Positions 16,830 to 25,004 of a stretch of 64,000 nucleotides of DNA are shown here, piece by piece (the stretch's first letter is position 1; each line of letters opens with the position of its first letter). A program made the position numbers and the translations under genes. A model generated the notes under the pieces. It was not told the origin of the DNA. It made no database searches and saw only the letters and a program-made list of their open reading frames with translations. The DNA comes from Bacteroidia bacterium (GTDB taxonomy: Bacteria > Bacteroidota > Bacteroidia > Cytophagales > Cyclobacteriaceae). The stretch spans positions 1-64,000 of the forward strand of contig JAUIAO010000031.1 of NCBI GenBank assembly GCA_030425425.1, in the 5' to 3' direction.

Positions 16830-19595
16830 ATGAAAGCGCATTTGGTTCTTTTTTTTAGCATCACCTGTCAACTAACATTCTCATATGTTAAGGGAAATGG
16901 CTTATATCAACACGCAAATACACCCGCTGATATGCCTACTCTTCAATCCCAAATAGATCAAACGGATAGTTTGTACAAAGAAGGTTTGATAAACACAGAC
17001 AGTGCTTGGGCATCATATCTAACAATTGCTGAAAACTTCATTGATCTCCATGATTTTAGGTCGGCCAGACTGACCATCAAAAAATCTAACGAAATATTGA
17101 CTGGCCAACAACTGGATCATCTACTGGCCAAAAATTATTTATTGTTAGCCGATCTGGAAATGGAAGTAGACGATAACCCTTCTGCTCTTCAGATTCTCAC
17201 CAGCGTGTTGGATATTTATGAAGGCATGAAGGACTCTGTCAATTACTTAGGTACTCTAAAGAAAATTGGGATTAATTATGACTATCTGGGTGACCATGAA
17301 ACGGCTCTGGAATACTATAATGAGTGCATCGAAATGGCAAACAGTCTAAAGATGCCAGAAGTAGTAGGGGCTTGTTACAATAATATCGCCAGTATCATGT
17401 CAGATGAAGGTGATCATCTGGGAGGATTAGAGTATTTCAAAAAGGGGATTGAAATAGGAAAGAAGCTCAATGATTTTACGCTCTTGTCAAAGCTATATCA
17501 CAATATGTCTTTGACATACAGTGATTTGAAAATGTTTGATGAAGCCAGGGAAAGTTTAGAGCGATCTGCAACGATAGCCAGGGAAGTAGGAGACCCCAAA
17601 GAGATTTGTTTTTCTTATCAGGGATTGGGATTTTACTTTTTGGATAAAGGAGAACTAGACTCTTCAGAATATTATATGAATCTTACCCTTGAGCTCGCTC
17701 AGAAAATCAACAATTCACAGCTTAGAGCAAACGCCCAGGATGTGTTGGAAGAGATTTATTATAAAACAGGCAGATATAAAATGGCCTACGACATGTTTGC
17801 TAAGAGTCAGCAGGAGTATGATAGTTTGTACAATCTGGAAAATGCTCAGATAATAGAGTCTATAAAAGCTCAATACCAATCTGAGAAACGAGACCGTGAA
17901 TTGGCCGAGAAAAACTTACAACTCGAAAAAGCAAGTAGCGATTTGTCAAGAAAAAATGTTTTGCAGATAGCTTTGGTGTTTGTGGTTGGTTTACTGCTAA
18001 TCGTGTTGTTTTTGATATATAGAGGGTTTGTGCTGAGAAAACGAGCACATGAATTGCTGAGAGTACGAAATGAAGAAATCCAGGCACATGCCAGTCATAT
18101 TGAAAATTTGAATAAAACAAAGAACCGATGGTTTATCAATGTAGCTCATGAGCTTAGAACTCCACTTACTCTTATAAAAGGACCTGTGAACAGAGTAATC
18201 AACCATTTTGCATTGCCAGAAGAAGCAAAAGAGGACCTTCAATTGGTAGAACGTAATGCAAACAATCTTTCGAATCTGGTGAATGAAATTTTGGACTTAT
18301 CCAGGATGGAGGCAGGTATGATCAGTTTGAATGAATCAATTTTTGATCTTTGTTTGCTAGTCAATCAAGTCATGGAGTCATTCAAGATTCGTGCTGAGCA
18401 TCTCAGGCTATCCCTCCACAGCCAGTGCAATGAGTCATTACTAATCCGGGCAGATCAGGAAAAAGTCAGAAAAATCATCATGAACCTGGTTTCAAATGCT
18501 ATCAAATTTTCTGAAAGTGGAGGAACAATTACCGTAATAATCAACCACACAACTCAAGGGTTAGAACTTTCAGTGGTTGATACTGGAAAGGGGATAGATT
18601 CCAGTGACGTGCCATTTGTTTTCGACCGATTTTTCCAATCTTCTAATCCTTCTGACCAGATATCAGGAGGTACTGGTATTGGATTATCCTTATGCAAAGA
18701 GATAGCGGAGCTTCATGGAGGGGCTATGTCACTAAAAAGCACATTGGGCGAAGGGAGTGAATTTATTTTGACCATTCCAGAAGAGAGAATTGAAAAGCAA
18801 AATGTTCCTGTGGCTGCTGAGGCTACAGAATTGAAGCCGGAGATAGTGGAGGTGGATTTATCGGAAAGCATGAAACCTATATTACTTTTAGTAGATGATA
18901 ATGATGATATCAGAGCTTATATAGATCGATTGCTTAGTCCATATTTTGAGGTAAAACAAGCGCAGAATGGAATAGCTGCATTGGATTTGATGGAAGGAAA
19001 TGATGTGAAATTCATTATTTCAGACATTATGATGGAAGGAATGGACGGTATCGAATTGATGCGACAGATCAAGTCAAATACGAAATGGAGTCAGGTGCCT
19101 TGTATTCATTTGACGGCCCTGGCCGATGATTATTTTCTTTCAGAATCTCAGAGAATCGGAATCGATGATTACTTAAATAAGCCCTTTGCCCCCGAAGAAC
19201 TGCTGAAAAGGGTGAGGTCACTTTATGATAATTATCTAAACAGAAGTGGCGCGAAAGTAGAATCGGATAACTACGATGATCAATTTATCAATAAGCTCAG
19301 GGAATGTGTACTCAAGCATATTGAGGAGACTCAATTCAATGAAAGTCATTTGGCTCTTGAAATGAATATAGCTGAGCGGCAGCTTGCAAGATATCTTAAG
19401 AATAGCACTGGCCTTACGCCCAGGGAGTTTATAGAAGAAGTCAAATTGATAAAAGCTAGTGAATGGGCTCAGAATAAATCATACCAATCTGTAGATGAAC
19501 TGGCTATAGCTGTTGGGTATTTGGAAGGTTCACATTTTTCTGATTTATATGAACAGAGATTTGGGAAAAATCCGTCAGACATACTGAGAGCTTAA
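16830..19595 (+). CDS. Second hybrid regulator: TPR sensor, histidine kinase, receiver, AraC DNA-binding domain
   Basis: This 921-residue protein has the same architecture as 12718-15561. After an N-terminal signal segment come TPRs (about 60-350), a membrane span (about 374-393), the kinase His440 (AHELRTPLT), and HATPase motifs NLVSNAIKF, DTGKGIDSSD and GGTGIGLSLCKE. The receiver has D689/D690, phospho-Asp732 and Lys784, and an AraC helix-turn-helix domain follows (about 820-921). A good ribosome-binding site (GGAGGA) lies 7 nt before the ATG, uncommon in this phylum. The gene overlaps the stop of the convergent LytTR gene by 4 nt. It is diverged from the first sensor, so the ligands probably differ. 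Confidence 0.95.
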   Translation: MKAHLVLFFSITCQLTFSYVKGNGLYQHANTPADMPTLQSQIDQTDSLYKEGLINTDSAWASYLTIAENFIDLHDFRSARLTIKKSNEILTGQQLDHLLAKNYLLLADLEMEVDDNPSALQILTSVLDIYEGMKDSVNYLGTLKKIGINYDYLGDHETALEYYNECIEMANSLKMPEVVGACYNNIASIMSDEGDHLGGLEYFKKGIEIGKKLNDFTLLSKLYHNMSLTYSDLKMFDEARESLERSATIAREVGDPKEICFSYQGLGFYFLDKGELDSSEYYMNLTLELAQKINNSQLRANAQDVLEEIYYKTGRYKMAYDMFAKSQQEYDSLYNLENAQIIESIKAQYQSEKRDRELAEKNLQLEKASSDLSRKNVLQIALVFVVGLLLIVLFLIYRGFVLRKRAHELLRVRNEEIQAHASHIENLNKTKNRWFINVAHELRTPLTLIKGPVNRVINHFALPEEAKEDLQLVERNANNLSNLVNEILDLSRMEAGMISLNESIFDLCLLVNQVMESFKIRAEHLRLSLHSQCNESLLIRADQEKVRKIIMNLVSNAIKFSESGGTITVIINHTTQGLELSVVDTGKGIDSSDVPFVFDRFFQSSNPSDQISGGTGIGLSLCKEIAELHGGAMSLKSTLGEGSEFILTIPEERIEKQNVPVAAEATELKPEIVEVDLSESMKPILLLVDDNDDIRAYIDRLLSPYFEVKQAQNGIAALDLMEGNDVKFIISDIMMEGMDGIELMRQIKSNTKWSQVPCIHLTALADDYFLSESQRIGIDDYLNKPFAPEELLKRVRSLYDNYLNRSGAKVESDNYDDQFINKLRECVLKHIEETQFNESHLALEMNIAERQLARYLKNSTGLTPREFIEEVKLIKASEWAQNKSYQSVDELAIAVGYLEGSHFSDLYEQRFGKNPSDILRA

Positions 19596-20341
19596 TTTTC
19601 CAGCTGTTCCAGAACTTGCTTCTTATATGTTCTGCTAATTGGGATCCTTCCTGCTGTAGTGATTACTTCTTCTCTACTATATGAGCTTACGTGCCTTACA
19701 TTGACCAGATACGAACGATGCGTTCTAATAAACGTATCTGGAAGCCGCAGATTGAGTTCACTGATTTTTTCCTTTGTGATGACTTGTTCATCTGAGGTCT
19801 GGATTTTCACATAGTCAGCAAGACTTTCGATATAAATGATCTTGTCCAATTCGATTGGAATGTTTTTTCGATCAGATCTGACTGTAATGGTTTTGAGACT
19901 ATTTTTTTCCTGTTCATGTTCCAGTTGAGTGATCACGATTTCTTTGAGTTGATATTTTTTTAAAATCAATACAAAAGCCTTGATGAACACAATCAAATAG
20001 ATAGTGAATGTAAGCAGAAGAAGGTTTGTACTATATGGGTGCAGGTTGGCATACTGGTAATTTGCCAATACAATAAACGAAACGGTCAGCACCAATAATT
20101 CAAAGTAAAGTGAGAATACGAGTGTATAAAGTAGGTAAAGTCCGAATTTGAAATATTGCTGATTTAGCAAATATTTCGGTACCAGGAAATTATTGAAAAA
20201 GTAAGATGTCCCAATTGCCACGGGCATCAGAAACGTAACGAAGTAAAAGGTTTTGAGATAATCACCATCAGCCTGAGCAAAAATGATGATTAAAAGGGTA
20301 GCAATTAAAACCCAAAAACCTACCTGTTTTCCAGTGTGCAT
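19592..20341 (-). CDS. Membrane-bound LytTR transcription regulator
   Basis: The 249-residue product has four hydrophobic segments (about 8-25, 32-48, 64-92 and 103-126). A LytTR DNA-binding domain follows (about 150-245) with IYIESLADYVKI, TFIRTHRSYLVNVRHV and PISRTYKKQV, the hallmark blocks. There is no receiver domain, so control must act through the membrane part. Membrane LytTR proteins are known in Bacteroidota and Firmicutes, but their signals mostly are not. It diverges from the TolQ-like gene at 20498, a plausible target, with 156 bp between them. Confidence 0.92.
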   Translation of the reverse strand: MHTGKQVGFWVLIATLLIIIFAQADGDYLKTFYFVTFLMPVAIGTSYFFNNFLVPKYLLNQQYFKFGLYLLYTLVFSLYFELLVLTVSFIVLANYQYANLHPYSTNLLLLTFTIYLIVFIKAFVLILKKYQLKEIVITQLEHEQEKNSLKTITVRSDRKNIPIELDKIIYIESLADYVKIQTSDEQVITKEKISELNLRLPDTFIRTHRSYLVNVRHVSSYSREEVITTAGRIPISRTYKKQVLEQLEN

Positions 20342-20497
20342 ATTTCAAACTTTGATTCGAAAATCGCCATTTTTACGTAATTGACCTACTTTTATCGACG
20401 AATTGCAGGTTTAGTCATGGATTTGACCTTGCCCCGAAGTGTGGTTCACCTCTAGTTTTGATCCAGAAATTATGTTACACTCAAAAACACAAAAACG

Positions 20498-20866
20498 ATG
20501 TTTGAATTATTTGTAATGGGAGGTCCCCTTTTTATGAGTTTGGTTACTCTGGCGCTAGTAGGAGCGGTGATCATTGGAATCAAATCAGCAATTACGATTT
20601 TCGGAGGAAATGTCTCAGAATCTATCGATAGACAGCTGGGATATATCAAATCTGCGGGTTTGCTGGCTTTGGTATTAGGAGTGCTAGGTCAGATGATTGG
20701 TCTGTACAGTGCATTTGCAGCTATAGAGCAGATGGGCTCGGTATCGCCTGCTATGCTTGCTGGCGGATTGAAGGTTTCTTCTATCACCACTTTGTGGGGA
20801 ATGGTGAGCTATGTAATCAGCCTTTTGATGTATTTGGGACTGTCAGCAGCTGTAAAGAGAGATTAA
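20498..20866 (+). CDS. Small MotA/TolQ/ExbB-like membrane protein
   Basis: The 122-residue product has three hydrophobic segments (about 5-35, 50-75 and 95-117). It carries a GLLALVLGVLGQMIGLYSAF segment and an SSITTLWGMVSY segment that resemble the proton-channel core of the MotA/TolQ/ExbB family. It is about half the usual length and lacks the large cytoplasmic loop, and no ExbD/TolR partner is next to it. Its role is therefore unclear. It is divergent from the membrane LytTR regulator and followed by a strong bidirectional terminator. Confidence 0.75.
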   Translation: MFELFVMGGPLFMSLVTLALVGAVIIGIKSAITIFGGNVSESIDRQLGYIKSAGLLALVLGVLGQMIGLYSAFAAIEQMGSVSPAMLAGGLKVSSITTLWGMVSYVISLLMYLGLSAAVKRD

Positions 20867-20873
20867 TGAAAAC

Positions 20874-20898
20874 ATCCCGAGCAGAAACTGCTCGGGAT
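20874..20898. terminator. Bidirectional terminator
   Basis: A perfect 11-bp stem (20874-20884 with 20888-20898) with an AAA loop lies between the convergent genes ending at 20866 and 20905. Confidence 0.8.
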
Positions 20899-20904
20899 AA
20901 CTAG

Positions 20905-22686
20905 TTATTTTGAAATTTCAATCGATTCGTAACCTACGAAACTCATGACTATTGGGTGAGAATCATCAGAGAGTTTGAGCTTAAAGTTTCCATTAGGATC
21001 AGATACCGTTCCAATATTGGTGCTTGATTCTACAATATTCACTCCTGGCAGTATTGCTCCACTTTCGGCATCAAAGATGGTTCCATAGCATACTCCGTTT
21101 TTCCAATCCATTTTTACTTTCATTTTGCTATTTTGTGCTTTCACTTTATCAATAGCAATCACGCCATTACCCTCTTCAATGGTTTTGTTACGGTCCAAAG
21201 AGAAGATAACCGGCAGTACCATTCGCACTCTTACTTTTTTACCTCGTTGAGAACCAGGAGTAAAGTTTTGAGCACCAGAAAGGACTCTTTCTGCTTCCTC
21301 ATCACATCCACCGCCAATACCCCTGATGGTTTTTATGCCAGATACTGATCCATCCTTTTCCACAATAAACTGCACGTACACACGGCCCTCTATTCCTTCC
21401 TTTCTGGCATTCTCAGGATATTTGATTTCAGAGGCGATGTACTGATAGAATTCATCCATTCCACCCGGGTATTCAGGTATTTGTTCTACTACTGTGAATA
21501 CTTCATCATCAGATTTAGACCTTTCTGCAAGGTAGTTAAAGTTGGCACCATCCTTCTTCATCGCCAGGATAATTTCACTTTGATCTTTGTTCACGTTCAT
21601 TGAATGAATTAAAGATGGGTCGATATCCTTTAGTTGTTCTAAGGATTCAAAATCCAATCCTTTCTTGTTTTTGAGGCCTTTTAGCTCTTCTTCAGAAATC
21701 GTCACTTTCGTAAACGACAGTTGATCTTTCAAATCAGCCAGGTTGTTTTGCATATTTTCTGGTAGCTGATCAAAAGTGATCGAGTTACTATAGGCGCCCA
21801 TTGCTTTGATATCAGCATCTAGCTGCTCATTACAGGATAGGCCGAAAAGCACCAGGAGGACAACCATGCTTATTGCACTGATTTTCCAGGTTTTGATTTT
21901 TGAAATTTTGCGTTTCATTGCTTTGATTCTTTTTAAAGTGTGACCGTCATGGAAAGAACTGGCCAGAATAATTCCATTGACATTGAGAGTTTGACTAATT
22001 AGTGTTTTTATATATAAGCTTACATCAAAGGATTTTACAGCCTGTGTGTCTGCTTGATATTCGTGTATTTTTTTCATTTCAGCCAGCAGATACCAGCTGG
22101 TAGGGAGCCACCAGAAAAGTGCTCTGAATAATTGCATGATCAAAATATCATAACTATGTCTTAACCTTACATGAGACAACTCATGAGTAAGAATAGCCTG
22201 ATAGGTGGATTGCTCATTGATGATAGTTGGACTTATAAAAATCCAATGGAAAAACGTGAAACTTCCGATGATTTTTTGTGAATAAAATACTTTCACTCCA
22301 TTTTCGAGTTTCATTTTACTGCATCTTATGAGTTTCAACAGATGGTAAAAAGAGCTGATGATTTGCAACACAAACCAGCCGCTGATCAGTACATAGATCC
22401 AGGTAAAAGCTGAATAAGCTAATGATGCGAATGACGCATTTTCCGCACCAGCTACAACAGGCTTGAGCATAATAGCGGTCATTTCGGATGACTGCTGAAT
22501 GATTTTAGGATTTTCATAGGTCCACATTTCTGGCAACTCAAGTAGTGGAACAATCAATGAAAGAACATAAACGGAAATGATAAACGCCCTGAGTAAAGTG
22601 TATTGGTTCTCTTTTCTCAGAAAAACCCAATAAACGATTCCCAATGTCAAATGAATCACAGCAAGTTCTATGAGATAATTGATCAT
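20905..22686 (-). CDS. BlaR1/M56-type membrane metallopeptidase with TonB and carboxypeptidase-like domains
   Basis: The 593-residue product starts with membrane spans and an M56 peptidase domain (zinc motif HELSH at 168-172, in the membrane-flanked cytoplasmic loop). A further span follows (about 270-285). Outside comes a TonB C-terminal-type domain (PEYPGGMDEFYQYIASE to VRMVLPVIF), then a terminal carboxypeptidase-regulatory-like beta domain (GTIFDAESGAILPGVN). The BlaR1 family senses an outside signal and cleaves the partner BlaI repressor. The ATG overlaps the stop of the BlaI gene (ATGA), the usual operon order. The beta-lactam sensor domain of true BlaR1 is absent, so the signal is likely different. 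Confidence 0.92.
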   Translation of the reverse strand: MINYLIELAVIHLTLGIVYWVFLRKENQYTLLRAFIISVYVLSLIVPLLELPEMWTYENPKIIQQSSEMTAIMLKPVVAGAENASFASLAYSAFTWIYVLISGWFVLQIISSFYHLLKLIRCSKMKLENGVKVFYSQKIIGSFTFFHWIFISPTIINEQSTYQAILTHELSHVRLRHSYDILIMQLFRALFWWLPTSWYLLAEMKKIHEYQADTQAVKSFDVSLYIKTLISQTLNVNGIILASSFHDGHTLKRIKAMKRKISKIKTWKISAISMVVLLVLFGLSCNEQLDADIKAMGAYSNSITFDQLPENMQNNLADLKDQLSFTKVTISEEELKGLKNKKGLDFESLEQLKDIDPSLIHSMNVNKDQSEIILAMKKDGANFNYLAERSKSDDEVFTVVEQIPEYPGGMDEFYQYIASEIKYPENARKEGIEGRVYVQFIVEKDGSVSGIKTIRGIGGGCDEEAERVLSGAQNFTPGSQRGKKVRVRMVLPVIFSLDRNKTIEEGNGVIAIDKVKAQNSKMKVKMDWKNGVCYGTIFDAESGAILPGVNIVESSTNIGTVSDPNGNFKLKLSDDSHPIVMSFVGYESIEISK

Positions 22687-23042
22687 TTTTCTTTTTTTAA
22701 TTCCTCAATCAGTTCTTCTAATTCCGAAACGCTCAGGCTATCTTCTTTTGTGAAAAAGGAGACCATTTGCTGATAGGACCCACTAAAATATTTACCTACA
22801 AACCCTTTCATGAAGGTTTTGGTATATTCTTCTTTGGCTACAACAGGGTGATATTTGTGTGATTTGCCGTGAGACTCATGACCTACAAACCCTTTTTGTT
22901 CTAGAATCCTGACAATTGTCGAAACAGTATTGTAAGCAGGTTTGGGTTCTGGCATTTTCTGGATGATCTCTTTCACAAATGCAGATTCCAGTTGCCATAG
23001 TACCTGCATGATTTCTTCTTCGGCTCGAGTTAATTCTTTCAT
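22683..23042 (-). CDS. BlaI/MecI/CopY family repressor
   Basis: The 119-residue product is a winged helix protein with the family signature LTRAEEEIMQVLWQLE at the N-terminus and YNTVSTIVRILEQKGFVGHE in the recognition region; a dimerisation tail follows. Such repressors bind palindromes as dimers and are inactivated when the BlaR1-type partner triggers their cleavage. It overlaps the peptidase gene by 4 bp. Two matching palindromes flank its promoter, which strongly suggests it represses its own operon. Confidence 0.95.
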   Translation of the reverse strand: MKELTRAEEEIMQVLWQLESAFVKEIIQKMPEPKPAYNTVSTIVRILEQKGFVGHESHGKSHKYHPVVAKEEYTKTFMKGFVGKYFSGSYQQMVSFFTKEDSLSVSELEELIEELKKEK

Positions 23043-23043
23043 T

Positions 23044-23061
23044 GAACTAAATATTTAGTTC
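23044..23061. promoter_or_regulatory. Probable BlaI operator 1 (over the transcription start)
   Basis: A perfect 18-bp palindrome, GAACTAAATATTTAGTTC, lies one base before the blaI-like start codon and directly after the -7 element. A repressor bound here would cover the transcription start. Confidence 0.75.
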
Positions 23062-23090
23062 AAAGGTATTAAACAGGATCAAAAGAGCAA
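23061..23090 (-). promoter_or_regulatory. Promoter of the blaI/blaR-type operon
   Basis: On the minus strand, TTG (23088-23090), 19 bp, then TACCTTTG (23061-23068), an exact match to the Bacteroidota consensus. The expected start near 23054 leaves a leader of only about 11 nt. Confidence 0.75.
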
Positions 23091-23097
23091 ATAATAT

Positions 23098-23116
23098 GAA
23101 CTAAAAAATTAGTTTG
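23098..23116. promoter_or_regulatory. Probable BlaI operator 2 (upstream of the promoter)
   Basis: GAACTAAAAAATTAGTTTG repeats the half-sites of operator 1 (GAACTAA and TTAGTT) and lies just upstream of the -33 element. Confidence 0.6.
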
Positions 23117-23123
23117 AAATAAA

Positions 23124-23143
23124 AATACCCCAAAAGGGGTATT
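23124..23143. terminator. Hairpin, possible terminator
   Basis: A perfect 8-bp stem (23124-23131 with 23136-23143) with an AAAA loop is followed by GTTTT on the plus strand and TTTTTA on the minus strand. No gene in the normal position for it is evident. Confidence 0.55.
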
Positions 23144-23159
23144 GTTTTAGTAGAAGTTA

Positions 23160-23274
23160 TACCTTGTCTTTACAATCCGAAAGGGTTGCAATCAGTGCAT
23201 ATTTATACAAGGCTGCTGCTGACGGGTTTCACCGTTGTAGCAAAAACCGATCTCTCAACAGGATCGGTTTTTTT
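23160..23274 (+). ncRNA. Candidate structured small RNA
   Basis: Between the blaI promoter region and the convergent oxidoreductase gene the plus strand folds as a chain of helices. CCTTGT (23162-23167) pairs with ACAAGG (23207-23212). Inside it CAATCC (23173-23178) and GGGTTG (23183-23188) close a GAAA tetraloop. ACGG (23222-23225) pairs with CCGT (23232-23235). An 11-bp terminator stem (23242-23252 with 23262-23272) with a T run ends the unit. The GNRA loop favours the plus strand. No known RNA family was recognised and no clean promoter was found, so this is a candidate only. Confidence 0.4.
23242..23274. terminator. Terminator at the end of the oxidoreductase gene and of the candidate RNA
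   Basis: An 11-bp stem (23242-23252 with 23262-23272) has A and T runs on both sides, so it can act in both directions. It overlaps the stop codon region of the gene at 23273-24298. Confidence 0.8.
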
Positions 23275-24298
23275 ACGACCATTTCACAGCCACTTTCCCG
23301 ATAGATTTACGTCCTTCCAGATAGTTATGAGCTGCTGCAAGCTCTGTATGAGGGAATTCTTTCCCAACAAAAGGTTTGATTTCTTCGGCTTCAGCCAGAT
23401 CATTTACGGCTTGTAGCGCACGTTTAAAAGCCATTGGCTTATCATCGGCGACTCTGAGCATATTGATACCAATCAGTGAGGTGCTGCTGGATACAAACTT
23501 GATCGGGCTCCAGAATCCAAAACCAAAAGCCAATCCGAGCATTTTGAAGAAATTACCTCTGGCTTCAGTCATTTTGGAGGCGCCATAGATGACTACACGC
23601 CCTCCAGAATTGAGTAATTTGTAATCCTTTTTCACATAGTCCCCACCTATAGGGTTGAAGGTTGCGTCTATTTTCTTTCCAAATCCTAATTTCTCGATTT
23701 CCTCCTGATAATTGACTTCCCGATAATTGATTGGATAATCCACCCCGATGGATTTGAGGTAATCAAGCTTTTCCTGAGAGCCAGCAGTACCAAAAATGAT
23801 ACATCCTTTTCGCTTCAGCAATTGAATCAATGCTGTACCAACTCCACCCGCGGCAGCATGGATCAATACATGGTCACCTTCATGTAAGCTGACAGTTTCC
23901 TCAGCTGCCCAATATGCAGTGATGTATTGGGTGGCCAGTGCGGTGGCTTCACCTATAGAAAGTCTATCAGAAATCTTCACTACGGCCATTGCTGGGGATA
24001 CCACATGGTCTGCATAGCCCCCGAATCGTGTAAACGTCAACACGCGATCTCCAATTTCAAATCCTTTGACTCCTTCTCCCAGCTCTGCAATGTGACCTAC
24101 ATTTTCATAGCCCAAAACAGCGGGTAGAGGAGGGCAATCCCGATAAATTCCAAGCCGAGCCATTACATCCGCAAAGTTCAATCCAAACCCCTCTGATTTG
24201 ATCAGCACTTCTCCTTTACCCGGTTTTGGTGTGGGTTTTTCCTGTAATTCAAATGCGGATTCTGCTTCGCCGAATTTTATGAGTGTGTAGGTTTTCAT
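23273..24298 (-). CDS. Zinc-independent medium-chain oxidoreductase (quinone reductase/VAT-1-like)
   Basis: The 341-residue product is a medium-chain dehydrogenase/reductase. It has an N-terminal GroES-like domain (PKPGKGEVLIKSEGFGLNFADVMARLG) and a Rossmann domain with the NADPH motif HAAAGGVGTALIQLLK. The zinc-ligand cysteines of alcohol dehydrogenases are absent, as in quinone oxidoreductases, so it probably reduces quinones or enones with NADPH. Its start codon overlaps the stop of the DUF3368 gene (ATGA). It may therefore be translated from the toxin-antitoxin transcript, an unusual arrangement. Confidence 0.9.
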   Translation of the reverse strand: MKTYTLIKFGEAESAFELQEKPTPKPGKGEVLIKSEGFGLNFADVMARLGIYRDCPPLPAVLGYENVGHIAELGEGVKGFEIGDRVLTFTRFGGYADHVVSPAMAVVKISDRLSIGEATALATQYITAYWAAEETVSLHEGDHVLIHAAAGGVGTALIQLLKRKGCIIFGTAGSQEKLDYLKSIGVDYPINYREVNYQEEIEKLGFGKKIDATFNPIGGDYVKKDYKLLNSGGRVVIYGASKMTEARGNFFKMLGLAFGFGFWSPIKFVSSSTSLIGINMLRVADDKPMAFKRALQAVNDLAEAEEIKPFVGKEFPHTELAAAHNYLEGRKSIGKVAVKWS

Positions 24299-24759
24299 TT
24301 ATTAATTTCTTGTCTTAGGATTTCTATAATTTTTTTACTTATGCTAAAATTCGTTTTTTGAATTTTTTCAATGACATCATTCATATCTTTAATAATTCCT
24401 TTTCGATAAGCAGCTAACAATAAACCTAAAGTTCCGGAATAATTGATGTTTTGTTGTTTGGCAATTTTTCTGGCTTTTAAATCATCGATAATTGCAATTG
24501 CATTCTCCGATTCTTCACATAGAGCTAGAGAACTTGCTTCTCCTTTACCAATATTCAGGCTGAGATATTTTATGAATAGGTCTGGTTTTGATTGCTTAAC
24601 CTGGATGTATTCAGGAAATGGAAAGTCAAATTCCTCTTTAACCTCTGGACTGATAAATGTAGGTTTGTTTAGAGATTGAAATAATGTCAATAAGTCTAAT
24701 TTATCAAGAAGAATCAGGCAACTAGTACCCGCAATTATGATTTCAAAACTTGTCCGCAT
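24295..24759 (-). CDS. DUF3368/PIN-like toxin candidate
   Basis: The 154-residue product matches the DUF3368 pattern, a PIN-like nuclease fold: IIIAGTSCLILLDKLDLLTLF at the start, GKGEASSLALCEE in the middle (acidic Glu), then AIIDDLKARKIA and GTLGLLLAAYRKGII. PIN domains are metal-dependent RNases. The first acidic residue, usually Asp in DTS or DAS, is here Gly (AGTS), so activity is uncertain. Its start lies inside the end of the UPF0175 gene (17-bp overlap), the usual antitoxin-then-toxin order. Confidence 0.85.
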   Translation of the reverse strand: MRTSFEIIIAGTSCLILLDKLDLLTLFQSLNKPTFISPEVKEEFDFPFPEYIQVKQSKPDLFIKYLSLNIGKGEASSLALCEESENAIAIIDDLKARKIAKQQNINYSGTLGLLLAAYRKGIIKDMNDVIEKIQKTNFSISKKIIEILRQEINK

Positions 24760-24970
24760 CAGAGGATAGCTCTTCAGATGTATAGTTGATCAAAGAAACA
24801 CTATAATCACTAAGAATATCTGAGAACTGTCTTGAGTTCATTCCAACAGATTGAGCAGCCTGACTGAGGGTTAACCTCCCTGCTTCGAACATTTTTGCAG
24901 CGAAGAAGAGTAATGCATCCTTTTCATCAATGTTCAAATCATCCGGTAGTTCTAGCACAAGTTGCTTCAT
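24743..24970 (-). CDS. UPF0175 family antitoxin candidate
   Basis: The 75-residue product has the UPF0175 pattern: a short N-terminal beta segment (LVLELPDDL), a helix with AAKMFEAGRLTLSQAAQSVGMNSRQF that reads as a helix-turn-helix, and an acidic C-terminal tail. UPF0175 proteins are found next to DUF3368 PIN-like proteins as toxin-antitoxin pairs, which is the arrangement here. It probably binds DNA to autoregulate and neutralises the toxin through its tail. Confidence 0.88.
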   Translation of the reverse strand: MKQLVLELPDDLNIDEKDALLFFAAKMFEAGRLTLSQAAQSVGMNSRQFSDILSDYSVSLINYTSEELSSDADKF

Positions 24971-25004
24971 TCGTATAAAATTAGAGAATAATTGTTAGAC
25001 AGCT

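Noticed and set aside
23160-23274. tRNA or signal recognition particle RNA
   Set aside because: No cloverleaf and no conserved GGAAG loop with flanking AGCAGCC could be placed; only short chance similarities.
23186-23416. 76-codon plus-strand frame starting with TTG
   Set aside because: It overlaps the candidate RNA and the conserved end of the oxidoreductase gene on the other strand, with no domain of its own.
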